Assembly: GCF_036785885.1 (NCBI RefSeq)
Contig: NC_092323.1
Span: forward strand, 15,322,501-15,386,500
Reading direction: 5' to 3'
DNA from: Coffea arabica
Taxonomy: Eukaryota; Streptophyta; Magnoliopsida; Gentianales; Rubiaceae
Length of the DNA: 64,000 bases
Each line of letters starts with the position of its first letter. Positions within the stretch are counted from its first letter, which is position 1. Below are positions 49,760 through 62,600 of this stretch, piece after piece. Below the pieces are notes generated by a model. It saw nothing but the letters and a program-made list of their open reading frames with translations, had not been told where the DNA came from and did not search any database. A program made the position numbers and the translations under genes.

Positions 49760-50509
49760 ATGACGATAACAAAGACGGTTGTCGAGAAATTCGACAGGAA
49801 TGTCAATTTCAGCATGTGGCAGCTCAAGATGGAAGCCATTCTTGTTCAAGACGGAGTTGACTTGGCAATTCAGGGAATTGAGAAAAAGTCAGAAGATGTA
49901 AAGGATGCGAATTTCGCCGATATGGATAAGAAAGCTAGATCCAACATAATTTTGAATCTCTCCGATGAAGTTTTACGAGAGGTAGCAACGGAGATTGAAA
50001 GTCTTGTATATGAAGAAAACAGTCGAGAATCGGCTATATTTGAAGCAGAGTTTGTATATGTTTCGGATGTCTGAAGGTACATCTATACTCTCTCATCTTG
50101 ATAAATTTGATTCCATTATTATGGATTTGGAGAATATAGATTCAAAAATTGATGATGAAGATCAGACCCTATTACTTTTGTGTTCCTTTCCCAGTCATTT
50201 AAGTATTTTCGTGATACTATGATTTATGGAAAGGAAACAATTTCGTATCGAAAAATTAAATCTGCATTAAAATCTAAAGAACAGATAGATAGAGATATTA
50301 GTGGAGAAACTAGTGGGAGTCAATCCGATGGCTTGTTTGTTCAGGGTAGATCTGAAAAGAGAAACACAGAAAATAGAAATAGATCCAAATCTAGACATAA
50401 AAATGTGGTGTGCAACTATTGTAAAAAGAAGGATCATGTTATCTCTGATTGGTTTAAATTGAAAAATAAAGAAATGCAAAAGGAGAAAAAAAGAGACCAC
50501 CGATGCTAG
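49760..50509 (+). pseudogene. copia element 3 gag
   Basis: ATG at 49760 opens MTITKTVVEKFDRNVNFSMW. Frameshifts near 50060 and 50200 split it into three pieces. The zinc knuckle reads [14 protein letters not shown]: the last Cys of CX2CX4HX4C is replaced by Trp, so the knuckle is lost. Confidence 0.9.
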
Positions 50510-50589
50510 TATTGTAGTTGATAAAAATGATGGAACCATTTTCTGTGCAACGGAAAATAATTTTAAATCTAACAATGAATGAATTATAG

Positions 50590-51780
50590 ATTCGGCTTGT
50601 TCATATCATATGTGTCTCAATAGGGACTGATTTTCAACATATGAATCAACTGAAGGTGGAGTTGTCTTAATGGGTAACAACGCCGTTTGTGAAGTTGTTG
50701 GCAAAGGCACAATCTGGATTAAAATGTACGATGGTATTGTGAGGACACTCACAAATGTTAGAAATGTTCCAAATTTAAAGAAAAATCTCATCTCTTTGGG
50801 CACTCTTGAATTTATTGGGTGCAGGTATTCAGGTGGAGGTGGAGTTCTCAAAATCACTCGAGGTGCTCTTGTTGTTATGAAGGCACACAGATCTGGTACT
50901 TTATATATTTTGCAGGGATCTACTGTTACAGGTGCTGCTGCTGTTTCAACATCATCTTTGTCAGATACAGACATCACCATATTATGGCATATGCGTTTGG
51001 GGCACATGAGCGAAAAAGGCTTGGACATACTGAACAAAAGAGGACTTCTTTGTAGACAAAGTACCGGGCCATTGGAATTCTGTGAACATTGTATTTTTGG
51101 GAAGCAGAAAAGAGTCAGTTTCAGTTCACCAGCAATTCACAAGTCAAAAGGTACTCTTGATTACATTCATTCAGATCTATGGGGTCTTTCTCGTGCTCCT
51201 TCTAAAGGTGGTGTCAGGTACATGTTGACTTTCATTGATGATTATTCAAGAAAAGTTTGGGTATATTTTCTTAAGTATAAAAATGATATTTTCCTAACTT
51301 TCAAGCAATGAAAAGTTTTGATTGAAAAATAAACAGGAAAACATGTTAAGCGGTTGAGAACAGATAATGACATGAAATTTTGTGAAGGTGAATTTGATAG
51401 ATTTTGTAAAAATAAAGGAATTGTTCGATATCGCACTGTCAGAATGATGCCGCAACAAAATGGTGTGGCAGAACGTATGAACAGAACGCTTTTGAAAAGA
51501 GGAAGATGTATGATCTCCAATGCAGGTTTGACAAATGACTTTTGGGCAGAGGCGATCAATATGGCCTGTTATATTGTCAACCGTTCTCCTTATGCATCTC
51601 TTGATTTCAAAACTCCTGAGAAAGTTTGGTCAGGTACTCTTGCTGATTACTTCAATTTAAAAGTTTTTGGGTGTCCAGCATATATGCACGTGAATGATGA
51701 AAAATTGGAGTTTAGGGCTAAAAAGTGCATTTTTCTTGGGTATGCTTCTGGGGGTGAAAGGATACAAATTATGGTATCTT
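50590..51780 (+). pseudogene. copia element 3 protease and integrase
   Basis: Protease active-site area DSACSYHM (normally DSG or DSA), then GAG-pre-integrase [23 protein letters not shown] with CEHC, then integrase ([58 protein letters not shown]). An in-frame TGA at about 51309 and a frameshift near 51760 break it. The catalytic D, D, E positions are retained. Confidence 0.92.
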
Positions 51781-53658
51781 GATCCCAAATCTCCAAAATT
51801 TATAATCAGTAGAGATGTTACTTTTGATGAATTGCCTATATTAATTTCCAAGAAGGAGTCTTCTAGTCCTTGTACTACTGATAGTACACAGAAGCAGGTG
51901 GAGCTTGATATTGGCAGTTCTAGTCCTTCTCAGATCAAATCTTCTATTCAACAAATGCCAGTAGTTGCACCTGAATCTGCTATTGAAGATAATTCAGATG
52001 AAGAGGAATATTCCATAACCAGAGATAGACCAAGGAGAGACATTCGACCACCACAAAGATATGCAAATGTAGTTGCATATGCTTTGTCTGTTGCAGAAGA
52101 AGCTGATACAGTTGGTGAGCCTTCCACCTATTCAGAAGCAGTTTCTTGTGATGATTTTGCAAAGTGGTTGATTGCGATGAATGAAGAAATTGAATCTCTT
52201 CAATAGAATGAAACTTGGGTTCTTGTAAAGCCGCCGTCAAATAAGAAAATAGTTGGTTGCAAGTGGATTTTCAAGAAAAAAGAAGGTATTCCAGGAGTTG
52301 AATATACAAGGTATAAAGCACGATTAGTTGCAAAGGACTATAGTCAGGTACAAAGTGTTAATTTTAATGAAATTTTTTCATCTGTTGTTAAACATAGCTC
52401 TATTCGTGTTTTGCTTGTTTTAGTTGCCATGTATGATTTGGAGTTAGAGTAGCTTGATGTTAAGACAGTTTTTTTACATGACGAACTTGAAGAACAAATT
52501 TATACGAAGCAACCCCAGGGTTTTGAAATTGAAGGTAAGGAAAACCATGTTTGCTTATTGAAAAGATCCTTATATGGATTGAAACAGTCTCCAAGACAAT
52601 GGTATAAAAGGTCATGGTTATTCAAGGAGCATGTATGATAGTTGTGTTTACTTCCGGAAGTTAAATGATGGTTCTTTTATTTATTTGCTGCTTTATGTTG
52701 ATGACATGCTCATTGCTGTCAAGAATTTGTCAGAAATTCACACTTTGAAACTGCAGTTAAATAGTGAATTTGAAATAAAAGATTTGGGAGCAATTAAGAA
52801 AATTCTTAGCATGGATATCAAGTGAGATCGAGAAGTAGGGAAGTTGTTCTTGACCCAAAAAAATTATCTTAAGAAAGTCTTGGAGCGTTTTGACATGAAA
52901 GATGCTAAACCAGTATTTACTCCTCTTGCTAGCCATTTCGGCTATCTGCTGCTCAATCACAAAATTCAGATGAATAGGAAAATTATATGGCACGGGTTCC
53001 TTATTCCAGTACAGTCGGCAGTATTATGTATGCAATGGTTTGTACTCGTCCAAATATTGCACAAGCTGTCAGTGTTGTTAGCAGATATATGTCTTGTCCT
53101 GGAAAAACACATTAGCAGGATGTGAAGTGGATTCTCAGATACTTGCGACGCATTTGAAATGCATGTTTGGAGTTTGGAAGAAATAATAACACTTTGATTA
53201 GTTTTGTAGACTCAGACTACGCTGGGGATCGTAACAGGAGAAGATCACTTTCAGGCTATGTATTTTGCATTGACGGTTGTGCTGTCAGTTGGAAAGCTAC
53301 TCTACAACCTGTCGTAGCTTTGTCTACTACAGAAGCAGAATATATGGCTGTGACCGAGGCAATCAAAGAAATCTTGTGGTTGAAGAGTTTGTTTAGCGAG
53401 TTTAGTCTACATCAAAGTGTTACTATTATTCACTGTGATAGTCAAAGTGTCATACACTTGACTAAAGATCAGATGTATCATGAAAGGACGAAACATATTG
53501 ATGTGAAATATCCCTTTATTCGGGATATCATTGCTGAAGGGAAAGTCCTTGTTCAGAAAATTAGTACCAAGGAGAATCCTGCTGACATGTTCACGAAATC
53601 TCTTCCAATTTATAAGTTCAAACAGTGCTTGGACTTTGTTGGTATTCGTTGTTGGTGA
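51781..53658 (+). pseudogene. copia element 3 reverse transcriptase and RNase H
   Basis: RT start GCKWIFKKKEG and YKARLVAKDYSQ (about 52257-52350), catalytic LLLYVDDMLIAV (about 52690), then RNase H 53167-53658 (SFVDSDYAGDRNRRRSLSGY, ALSTTEAEYMAVTEA, HCDSQSVIHL, ERTKHIDVKYPF, NPADMFTKSLP). Stops at 52204 and 52450 and several indels interrupt it. The last 163 codons are open. Confidence 0.92.
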
Positions 53659-53746
53659 CTTAGGCCCGTTGGGGCTTATGTGGAGAAGGTGGAGCAGTTT
53701 TGCTATTGTCGATGGTGGGACTGAAAATTATGCCAATGAGGAGATT

Positions 53747-54293
53747 TGTTGACTTTTTTCAAACGTCCACAAAGTTTGATTTTTTGTGGCATAATTTTAT
53801 CCCACATCGGCAAAGGCTTGAGGAAAGCCTTCTTTGGTTTCATATAAGTAAGGAAGCCTATTGAAGATTTCAGGTGCACCACTCAAGAGAATATTATATG
53901 GGCTATTAGTTTTTTGGGTCATCTAACCCATTTATTGTCAAATATTTTAGACTCTCTTGTTTTGAGTTTAGGAATATTTTCTAAACCTTTTGTAAGTGCC
54001 ATTTTGGTCTAGGAACCACTTTCCTACGGCTTTTGTATTTCTTTTTCATAGTAGAAATATTACTCCTCCTCCGCCCGTGGACGTAGGCCAATTTGACCGA
54101 ATCACGTAAATTTCTGTATTTTTTATTTTGCTTTATTATTTGTCTTTATTGGGTTGCCATAACCCTTTTATATAGTCGGTTTTATCACCTAATTATTATA
54201 TGGCTGGTGTTTACTGCCTAACCATTATATGGTCGGTTATACCGTTTATTTTGTTCTAAGTTTAGTTTGTTTATTCCTGAGCCAGTCCTAACA
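53747..54293 (+). repeat. 3' LTR of copia element 3
   Basis: 547 bp, same ends as the 5' LTR, preceded by a purine-rich tract gaggagat. Confidence 0.95.
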
Positions 54294-56353
54294 ATTATCT
54301 AACTTACAAGAAAGGAAAAGATATCTTCAAGATACAAAGTTCAAATTGAATTTTTAGTTCACATGATGTGTCGATGGATATTCGTTTGTCCATTTTCTAT
54401 TAAAGAAACTTTAGTTATTACAATCTTTTCTTTGCACTCCTCTAAAATAGTATGAAATATTACCATAATTCTTAACATGTCATTTTTAAACCGAGGGTTA
54501 AGGATTATTGGAAAGTAATCATTAAATAGTATATGAGTTAATTATTCTTAATAATTTTCAAAGTATGTTTTATGTTTAGTGTCTTACATTCATTAAATTT
54601 ATTGTTTTAGTTCATTTATATCCATGTTTTTTGGAAAATTAAAATTCGAAGATAAAAAGATGTTAATGCAGATGCACGGCTGAATAACTGGTGGTCTAAT
54701 TCTGTTGCTTGCTTATCCACAAGAATGACCACGCCAACACTACATTAATACACTCATACTTTTGCATTTCTTAATTACTTGCATTACTTATTCTTTCTTC
54801 CCAACAATTCTACAGTCCATAATCATCATTCCAATTTTAATTCAATAATCTTCATACAACTCTGAACATATAACTATATTTAATATAAATTCGCGACGTT
54901 CCTGCATTTCAATTCTCAAAATCTTATGGCATGCCTTACTTTATAATGGTGTTTAATTACTTAAGTTCATAAACAATCAATGGTATCAAAATCATAAACT
55001 TGTATCGCACAAGAGGATGCGAGATCAGAAGTAATTTCAATTTCGTAGCTAGGGGTGAAATTGCAAAGCATTTGGCTATAGACGTCATTTTTTGTGTGAC
55101 TTCCTTCTTCTGACACGTATCCACTTTGTATGGTTGGAACTTCCCGCTATAGACCGATCCGGTAGGTCGTGGCCAATAATGGGATAGCATAGTTTTTTTG
55201 CCCCATCACTTAAGCACGGCAAGATTTTTTTTTTTAAAATTTTAAATAGCTGCAACAAGTTATTAACAAAAGATAATATGCTAGCTCTAATACTATGACG
55301 CTATTCTCGTTTCCTCTAGAGAAATTTTCAGCCAACAAACTCCTTCAACTCCCTTCCTCAAGTTCTTTCTAGGGTTCTTTCTATTTGTTTCTGTAATACA
55401 TTTTTTGACAAATTTTCAATCCTAGTATTTTCTCAGTAGAAGTATCTTTCTTTCTTAGTGAGAGTTTTTATTTTTTGTTTTTTTTGTTTTTATTAGATTT
55501 AAGTTTATTCAAGTCTAAACTTTCTCGCAGGGCTTGAAAATCTGTCTGGGAAAGGCTTACAAATCATTTGCAACTACAGAGATTTATATGTATTTAATTG
55601 TAAGAAAATTTGGAGCTTTCTAGTAGTATTATTTTGTTATTGGTTTCTCTGATTTGAAGGAAGTCACTTCTATTTGCATTTCCATTGCGTCTTTTTCATA
55701 TATTTGCTGCTATTTGTACAACTTTTCTGTGATTAAATAAAATTCCCTTCCTTGCTAAAATAAATGAAAGTAAATATGATGGAGAAATTAAATTGATCTA
55801 ATTGACAATATGTCTTTATCACTAGATGCCTCCTCAGATATTCTCAAAAACTTCCATACTCTAACTATCATTATTTTACCACAATAGTACTTCTTTAACA
55901 ATTACTAGCATTTCTATTTTGTCATTTGAACTACTTCCTTTCCATTTTTGGGACACTTAAATTTGCAATTATCTTATGAAATTCTTAAATTCAGCAACTT
56001 TCAACTACATGTTATGGTGAGAGATATTTGTTTGACATGATATAAACCTAATAAGAAAAGAATTCAATTTGAAAACACACGTAAGACAATATATATAGGT
56101 CCATGTACATAAACCAAAGAACAAAATTATATCAATTCAGTAAGCACATTTAATAATATTCCCTGGAGCCATAAGGCATAAGTTAAATATTTTATCTGGA
56201 AATGTCTCCTAAGAATCTTATACGTGATGGAGTAAATAGGCAGAGAACTGGGAAACGAAAAGACTTGAGCATATGCTTTTTTTTCTTTTTTTTTTTTTTT
56301 GTGAAATTGCATAGCAAATATGGTAAGTAGCACCAATCCAGTGGGATGGCCTA
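54294..56353. repeat. Block E, copy B, right part
   Basis: Matches 30341-32257 and then 33497-33533 across the empty hAT site. Contains the leader-like 55305-55620. No gene. Ends at ggccta, where the LTR-like repeat X1 begins. Confidence 0.8.
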
Positions 56354-58400
56354 TTATAAGTGCATATTTTACATGTTTTAAGTGTGTTTTATTATTTAGT
56401 TTTGGTGTGTTTTAACTACATTTGTAGCTACTTAACTAAATTTTTAGTGAAAATATGCTTGTGGTTAAAAGTATAAAAATTACATTTTTATGGATTTTAA
56501 TAGCGATAACTTTATTTTTTTATAGGTTTAATAATTCAATCATCAATTGGAGTGAATTGATACTTGGATGATTATTGATGATTTCAAGTTGTTTAAAGAA
56601 GACATGAAGTGCAAAAATGAAATGCAAACAAAAACAAAAGAAAGACAGTTTTACAACTTTGACACCTTGTGATATTTCGGCTATATCTTGCACTACAAAC
56701 ATCAGATTGAGATCATTATTAGCCATTTTGAAGCTAAGAGATATATCTATATTTGTTATGAAGACATCAAAGTGCAATTCAGTTGTTTTCATTTTCAAAA
56801 AGTCGAAATATAGAAGTGCAATTCTATTGTCGAATTTGTAGCAGAGTCTTGACCAGGTGATGAAATTTTGGTCATTTCTCAGTCCACAGAGCTTCAAATT
56901 GGATGATTCCTAATGCATTGGAAAGCTAACTCAAAAATTTACAACTTTTATGTTTTGCACAAGAACTAGTTCAGCCTCCATCATCAAGAAAAAATCAGTG
57001 AAAGTTGAGAAAAGCAGAGAAAGTAAATTCGAGTTCGGATATAAACTAAACCCAACATTGGATAAACTTCTGTAATCAGAGGCTACATCCAAGAGGAGGA
57101 TCCGAGCTCGGATCCCCATGTTATAGGCCTCAGATCCTAATGTGTAGTGAAGATAAAAATGAAGAAAATTGAAATCCAAGGAGTATTTAGAGCAATCCAA
57201 CCTCGGATCCCCAATTGCGGATCTGCAACTTGTGCTCCATTCACACAACCTTTTTGACCACTTTTTCTACAAAGATTCTGGCTGGAAATGAGCAGATGAG
57301 CATGGAAGTTTTGAGAAGAAACCTTTGAGATTTTCAAGAGTCGAAAATGCTAACTAGAAACAACTCATCTTGAGCTTTAATCTTTCTATAAATAGAGGCC
57401 TTGGAAAATATTTTTACAACTTTGGAAGGCTAGAGAAACTCACCAACAATGTAGTTTACTAGAATTTTCTTAGTTCATTAGCTAGAGTAGATTAGTATAG
57501 TTATGCTAGTTTATCCACTCTTATATAATGGTTAGATTAGGATGAAGATCGAGATAAAAAAGGAGAGGATGAAACTCATGTAACAAGGGTTATCTCTTCT
57601 CCATTATCTTTTACATTGGATTCTTAAATATGGTTAATATGCAAGTTTTGAAATTTGTTTTCATGTTTTGCTAAAGTTTATACCTAGAGTTATGGATGAA
57701 CTTTTTATATCTTACTAGTGATGTTTACTTGGTTATTTGATGATATTATTTTGAACAAGTTATTTATCACTTTTGCTTATCTAATCATGATTAGATAAGC
57801 AATTAATTATGATAATCTTAATGTGTTAAATTTGTAATGAAAATTGAAATTTAGCACTAGTTCAAGAAAGTGATAAACCTATGGAGTACACTCACGAAAG
57901 TAGAGGTGCAACTTTGTAACTTTAGTGACTTGTTTCATGTAATTTCATAAAAGAAATGAGTTTGCAGTTAGTTTCATAACCACGAAAATAGGTATGAATT
58001 AACTATTGGTATAGTTGGTACATCGGTGAAAGCAGGTATCACGTATATTAGGAAATTACGTCATAACTAGTTAAGATAATAGTAACTTAACCGATAATTT
58101 TATTTGTAAGAGTAGTAAGAAATTCCATACCTCTAGGAGCTTTATATTGTTATTTTTATTACTTTTATCTCATGTTTGTAGTGAAATTTTAATTTCTTGC
58201 GCTTATGATAGTATAAATAATAAAGGAGTTCGAAAATCATCGGTATTGACAATCTTCCCTATGGGATCGATACCTAATACCCCTATAATCAATAAACGAC
58301 TTGTATACTTGCGAAAAATCGTGTGTGGAGTATTTAAAATTTTATAAATGTAGAACTTGACTGTGGATGAACCAATTATTATATGTATATCCCGCGTTCA
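56354..58400 (+). mobile_element. LTR-like repeat X1, about 2.05 kb (solo LTR candidate)
   Basis: Starts ttataagtgcatatttta (other copies tgataagtg...) and ends cccgcgttca. A TATA box with leader (ctataaatagaggcc) is at 57389. Two more members lie at 59679-63569 and 60891-62838 in opposite orientation; one of those has a clean 5-bp duplication, so the family behaves like an LTR. No coding frame. No clean target duplication here. Confidence 0.65.
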
Positions 58401-58705
58401 TTAGCCCTCTGCCATTGATGAGGGGAATTGATGGAAGACGCTAAGAGGTAAGACGGCAAAAAATGCATTGCTTTGAATTGTAAACCTGTGCAGATTTACG
58501 TGGCCACGACACTACTTGGACAGTCGGACCATTTAGTACTGACAGACCATGTTGTAAGAAATAGTGACATCCACAGTCAATTCAAGGGCGGAGCCATGTT
58601 AGAGATCAATAATCAGAGGCTTGCAAAATTTCGTAATTTTTCAATTTAGCTCACATTTGCACTGACAAATTTTGTAAAAATTTCCTTTTGCTCTCGCAAT
58701 GCCCC
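58401..58705. repeat. Unit 2 tail with exon relic, up to the P450-3 promoter
   Basis: Continues 33534-33834 after X1: ctctgccattgatgagggg, then gatggaagacgctaagagg (closest of the plus-oriented relics to 23345-23480). At 58702 ccccttaaaacaac is the uninterrupted PIF target. Confidence 0.7.
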
Positions 58706-58819
58706 TTAAAACAACTAACGTATTGGAAAAGTAGAATGGACCAACTAAATAACCAAGATGCCACTGATCACAATAATTTGCATAGTGAGTTATTGAGTGA
58801 CTTCCCCGCCTTTGCTCAT

Positions 58820-58827
58820 TGTAAATG
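58820..58827 (+). promoter_or_regulatory. Degenerate TATA box of P450-3
   Basis: tgtaaatg at the position of tataaata in P450-1 and P450-2. Confidence 0.6.
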
Positions 58828-59678
58828 TCGGCCCCCTCCACATTCCAGACATACTCAACCAGCTTCTGTGCTACATTTTGCTATCTTCTGCCACCACCAC
58901 TGCTCCCACAAAATGGAAGGTTTTTATCCCACCTAGGCTGCATATGCACTCGAATCATATGAACATATTTGGGTGGAAGAAATGAATTCACTTCTGCAGC
59001 AGCTATTCAAATCATCGGGCAAGCCTGTCGTGTTGAAAGATTATCTTTCAATAGGGAGTTTCAAGGTGATTAGTAGGATGATCTTGGGGGAAAACATACA
59101 TTGATGAGTCTAAGAACTTAATTGTCACGCTCGAAGAGTTTAGGCAAATGATGGACGAGCTGTTTTTGCTGACTGGTGTGTCTAACATTGGTGATTCCAT
59201 ACCTTGGATCGATTCCTTGGATTTGCAGGGGTATATCAAAAGGATGAAAGTCTTGAGCAAGAAATTTGATAGGCTTCTGGAGCATGTTCTCGATGAGCAT
59301 AATGCCCAGAGGAAGGACGAAGCTGATTGTGTCAGCAAGGACATGGTGGATGTCCTTCTGGACCTTGCAGATGATCCCACTTTGGAGGTAAAGCTAGAGA
59401 GGCATGGAGTCAAGGCATTGACTCTGGTATATGTTACTTACAAACTGCATAATGTGTGCTGTCAAGTTTTAAACGCCTAAAAACTTAGAAAGTAGTCAAT
59501 GATCTTTTGAACTTGAATACTCCCCAAAATTTTCTTTGCTACAAAAAACTTGAGAGAAAGTAGTCAGGATCTTTTGAGTTTGAGGAAAATTTTTCAATGG
59601 AGTCAGAATTAACAAGAAAATTTCTTTTTAATCCTTCTAAAAGAAATTGCTTTTGATAAACGTACTCAAATAAGTTAG

Positions 59679-62600
59679 TGACGAGTGCAGGGTATACATA
59701 TAACAATTAGTTCATTCCACAATCAAATTTTATATTTATAACATTCTAAATTCGTTACAAGCGATTTTTTGCAAGTGCATGAGTTGTGATTGAGTATATG
59801 GTATTAAGGGTCGAACCCACAGAGAAGATTTTCAAATATCGGGGATTTTCGAACGCCTTTATTATTTAGATTATCATAAGTGCAAGAAATTGAATCTACA
59901 CTATAAATATGAAGTAAAAGTATTAAATATAACAATAGGAAACTCCTAGAGGTATGGAATTCCTTACTACTCTTGCCAATGAAATTATCGGTTAATTGAA
60001 TGTTATTATCTTGGCTAGTTATGGAGTAATTTCTTAATGTATGTAAACCTACTCTCGTAGTGAATCAATTATATTTATAGCTAAACCATACTTACTCTCG
60101 TAGTTTTAAAATTAACTATAAGTTCATTTCTTCCATGAAATTATATGAAACAAGTCACTAAAGTCACATAGGTGCACCTTTACTCTCGTGAATGTACTCC
60201 CAAAGTTTATCATTTCCTTGAACTAGTATTAAATTTCAATTCTCACTGCAGACTTAATACCTTAATATTATCACAATTAATGGCCAATTAATCGTGATTA
60301 GATAAGCAAAAGTGATAAAATAACTTGTTCAAAATAATATCATCAACTAACCAAATAAACATCACTAACAAGATATAGGAAGTTCATCGATAACTCTAGG
60401 CATAAACTTTAACTAAACATGGAAACAAATACCAAACTTGTATTATAGCTAAACATAAAATCAAATACAAAAAAGAAAGTGCTAGGAGAGAAGTCACCCT
60501 TGTCGCATGAGATCCAACTCTCCATCTTTGCTTTTCAAATCATCATCCAAATCGAACTATAAACACAAAAAGGATAAACTACACTAACTATACTATACTA
60601 ATGAACTAAGAAAAACTAATGAAAACTATATTTTTGTGTAGTTTCTCTAGCCTTCCAAGGTTATCAGAATGTTTCTCAAAAGCTGCTATTTATAGGGAAT
60701 TCAAGCTCAATATGAGTTGTTTCTTGGTTGGCAAGGTTGGCTTTTGAATTCATCAAGAATTATTTTCCAAGTTTCCACACTTTTCTTGGTCAGATACAAC
60801 CGAATTTGCTTACTAGAATTGAGTTGGAAAATTGTGTGAACAAAGAACAAGTTACAGAGCAAGTTGCAACTGAAAATGATAAATACACGATGGCGTGCGC
60901 GGGGTATATATATACAATAAGTTCATCCACAATCAAGTTTTACATTTATAATTCCTAAATACCCTACACGGGATTTATCGCAAGTATACGAATCGTGAGC
61001 GAGTATAGGGTATTAAGGGTCGATCCCACAGGGAAGAGTGACAATTATCGGTGTTTTTCGAATTCTTTTATTATCTCGACTACCATAAACATAAAATTAA
61101 TGAAAATAACACTAGAAAACTCCTAGAGATATGGAATTCCTTACTATTGTAAATGAGATTATCGGTTAAGTGCATGCTATTATCTTGGTTAGTTATGGCG
61201 TAATTTCGTAATGTATGTGAAATCTATTCTCGTAGTGAATCAACTATACTTGTAGTTATAATATACCTACTCTCGTGGTTATGAAATTAACTACAATCTC
61301 ATTTCTTTATGAAATTACATGAACAAGTCACTAAAGCCACAAAGGTACTTCTCTACTCTTGTGAGTGAAATCCCTAGGTTTATCACTTTTTTGAACTAGT
61401 GTTAAATTCCAATTCTCATTGTAAACTTAATACCTTTAGATAATCATAATTAATGGTCTGTTAATCATGATTAAATAAGCAAAAGTGATGAATAACTTGC
61501 TCAAAATAATATCATCAAATAACCAAGTAAACATCGCTAACAAGATATAGAAAGTTCATTCATAACTCAAGGCATAAACTTTAGAAACACATATAAAAAC
61601 ATAAATCCAAACTTATATTATAGATAAACATGAACTCAAATACAAAAGAGAAAGTGATAGGAGAAAAGTCACCCTTGTCACATGAGCTCCAACTTTCCAT
61701 CTTTGCTTCTCCAATTTTCATCCAAATCTAACTACAAATACAAGATGGATAAACTACATTACCTATAATATACTACTCTAACTAATGAACTAAGTAAACT
61801 CTAGTGAAAGTTATATTTTTTGATGAGTTTCTCTAGCCTTCCAAAGTTTTTTAAAATGCCCTCCAAAGGCTTCTATATATAGAGGATTCAAGAGCCAAAT
61901 GAGTTATTTCTGATTGTCATTTTTTACTCTTGAAACTCTCTAAGTTTGTTTCTCAAAGTGTCCATGCATCATATGATCATTTCCAGTCGGAATCTTTGCA
62001 AAAAAAATGATCAAAAAGGTTGTGTAAAAAGAACACAAGTTGCAGAGCAAGTTACAGCCGAAATATACTAAAATGCGGGTATAAAATGCGGCCTATGCCC
62101 GAGTTTTGAGCCGTCGTTTTGCTCTTTTTGCAGGTTTGCCAATTCTGGCCAGATTTCATTCTTGCTCTATTTTTTATCCAATTTCTACTGATATTTATTT
62201 GATGATGGAGACCGAACTAGCTCTTGTACAAAACATGAAAATTGTATCCCTTTGAGTTAATTTTCCAATGCCTTAAGAATCATTCAATTTGGAGCTCTGT
62301 GGACTGCGAAATGATCAAAATACCATGACTGGTCAATCCATTGTTCAGCTTTCGACCGTGCAGATGAGCTTCTGTATGTCGACTTTTTGACAATGAAGAC
62401 AACTGAACTGGATTTCGATTCTTCATACCAAATGTAGATCTATCTCTTAGATCCAAAATGGTTCAAGAATCATCTCAATTTGATCATTGTAGCTCAAGAT
62501 ATTGCCAAAATACCACAATATGTCAAAGCTGTGAAACTTGCTTCCTTTTATTCTTGATTGCTTTTCCTCTTTTGAATTTCATGTTCTCTTTTCATCACTT

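Larger units (their letters stand above)
48976..54293 (+). mobile_element. Ty1/copia retrotransposon 3 (TNT1-like), 5318 bp, defective
   Basis: Complete structure: 5' LTR 48976-49522, PBS tggtatcagag at 49526, gag-pol 49760-53658, 3' LTR 53747-54293, 5-bp duplication attat (48971-48975 and 54294-54298). The empty site in unit 1 is near 30340. Both LTRs are 547 bp and differ at about 45 positions (~8%), mostly transitions. Gag (KFDRNVNFSMWQLKMEAILVQDG) and pol motifs resemble TNT1-type (Tork) elements. The frame is broken in many places. Confidence 0.95.

Noticed and set aside
49537..49860. 107-codon frame before copia 3 gag
   Set aside because: It reads a tggggcccg-rich leader repeat between PBS and gag and overlaps gag in another frame.
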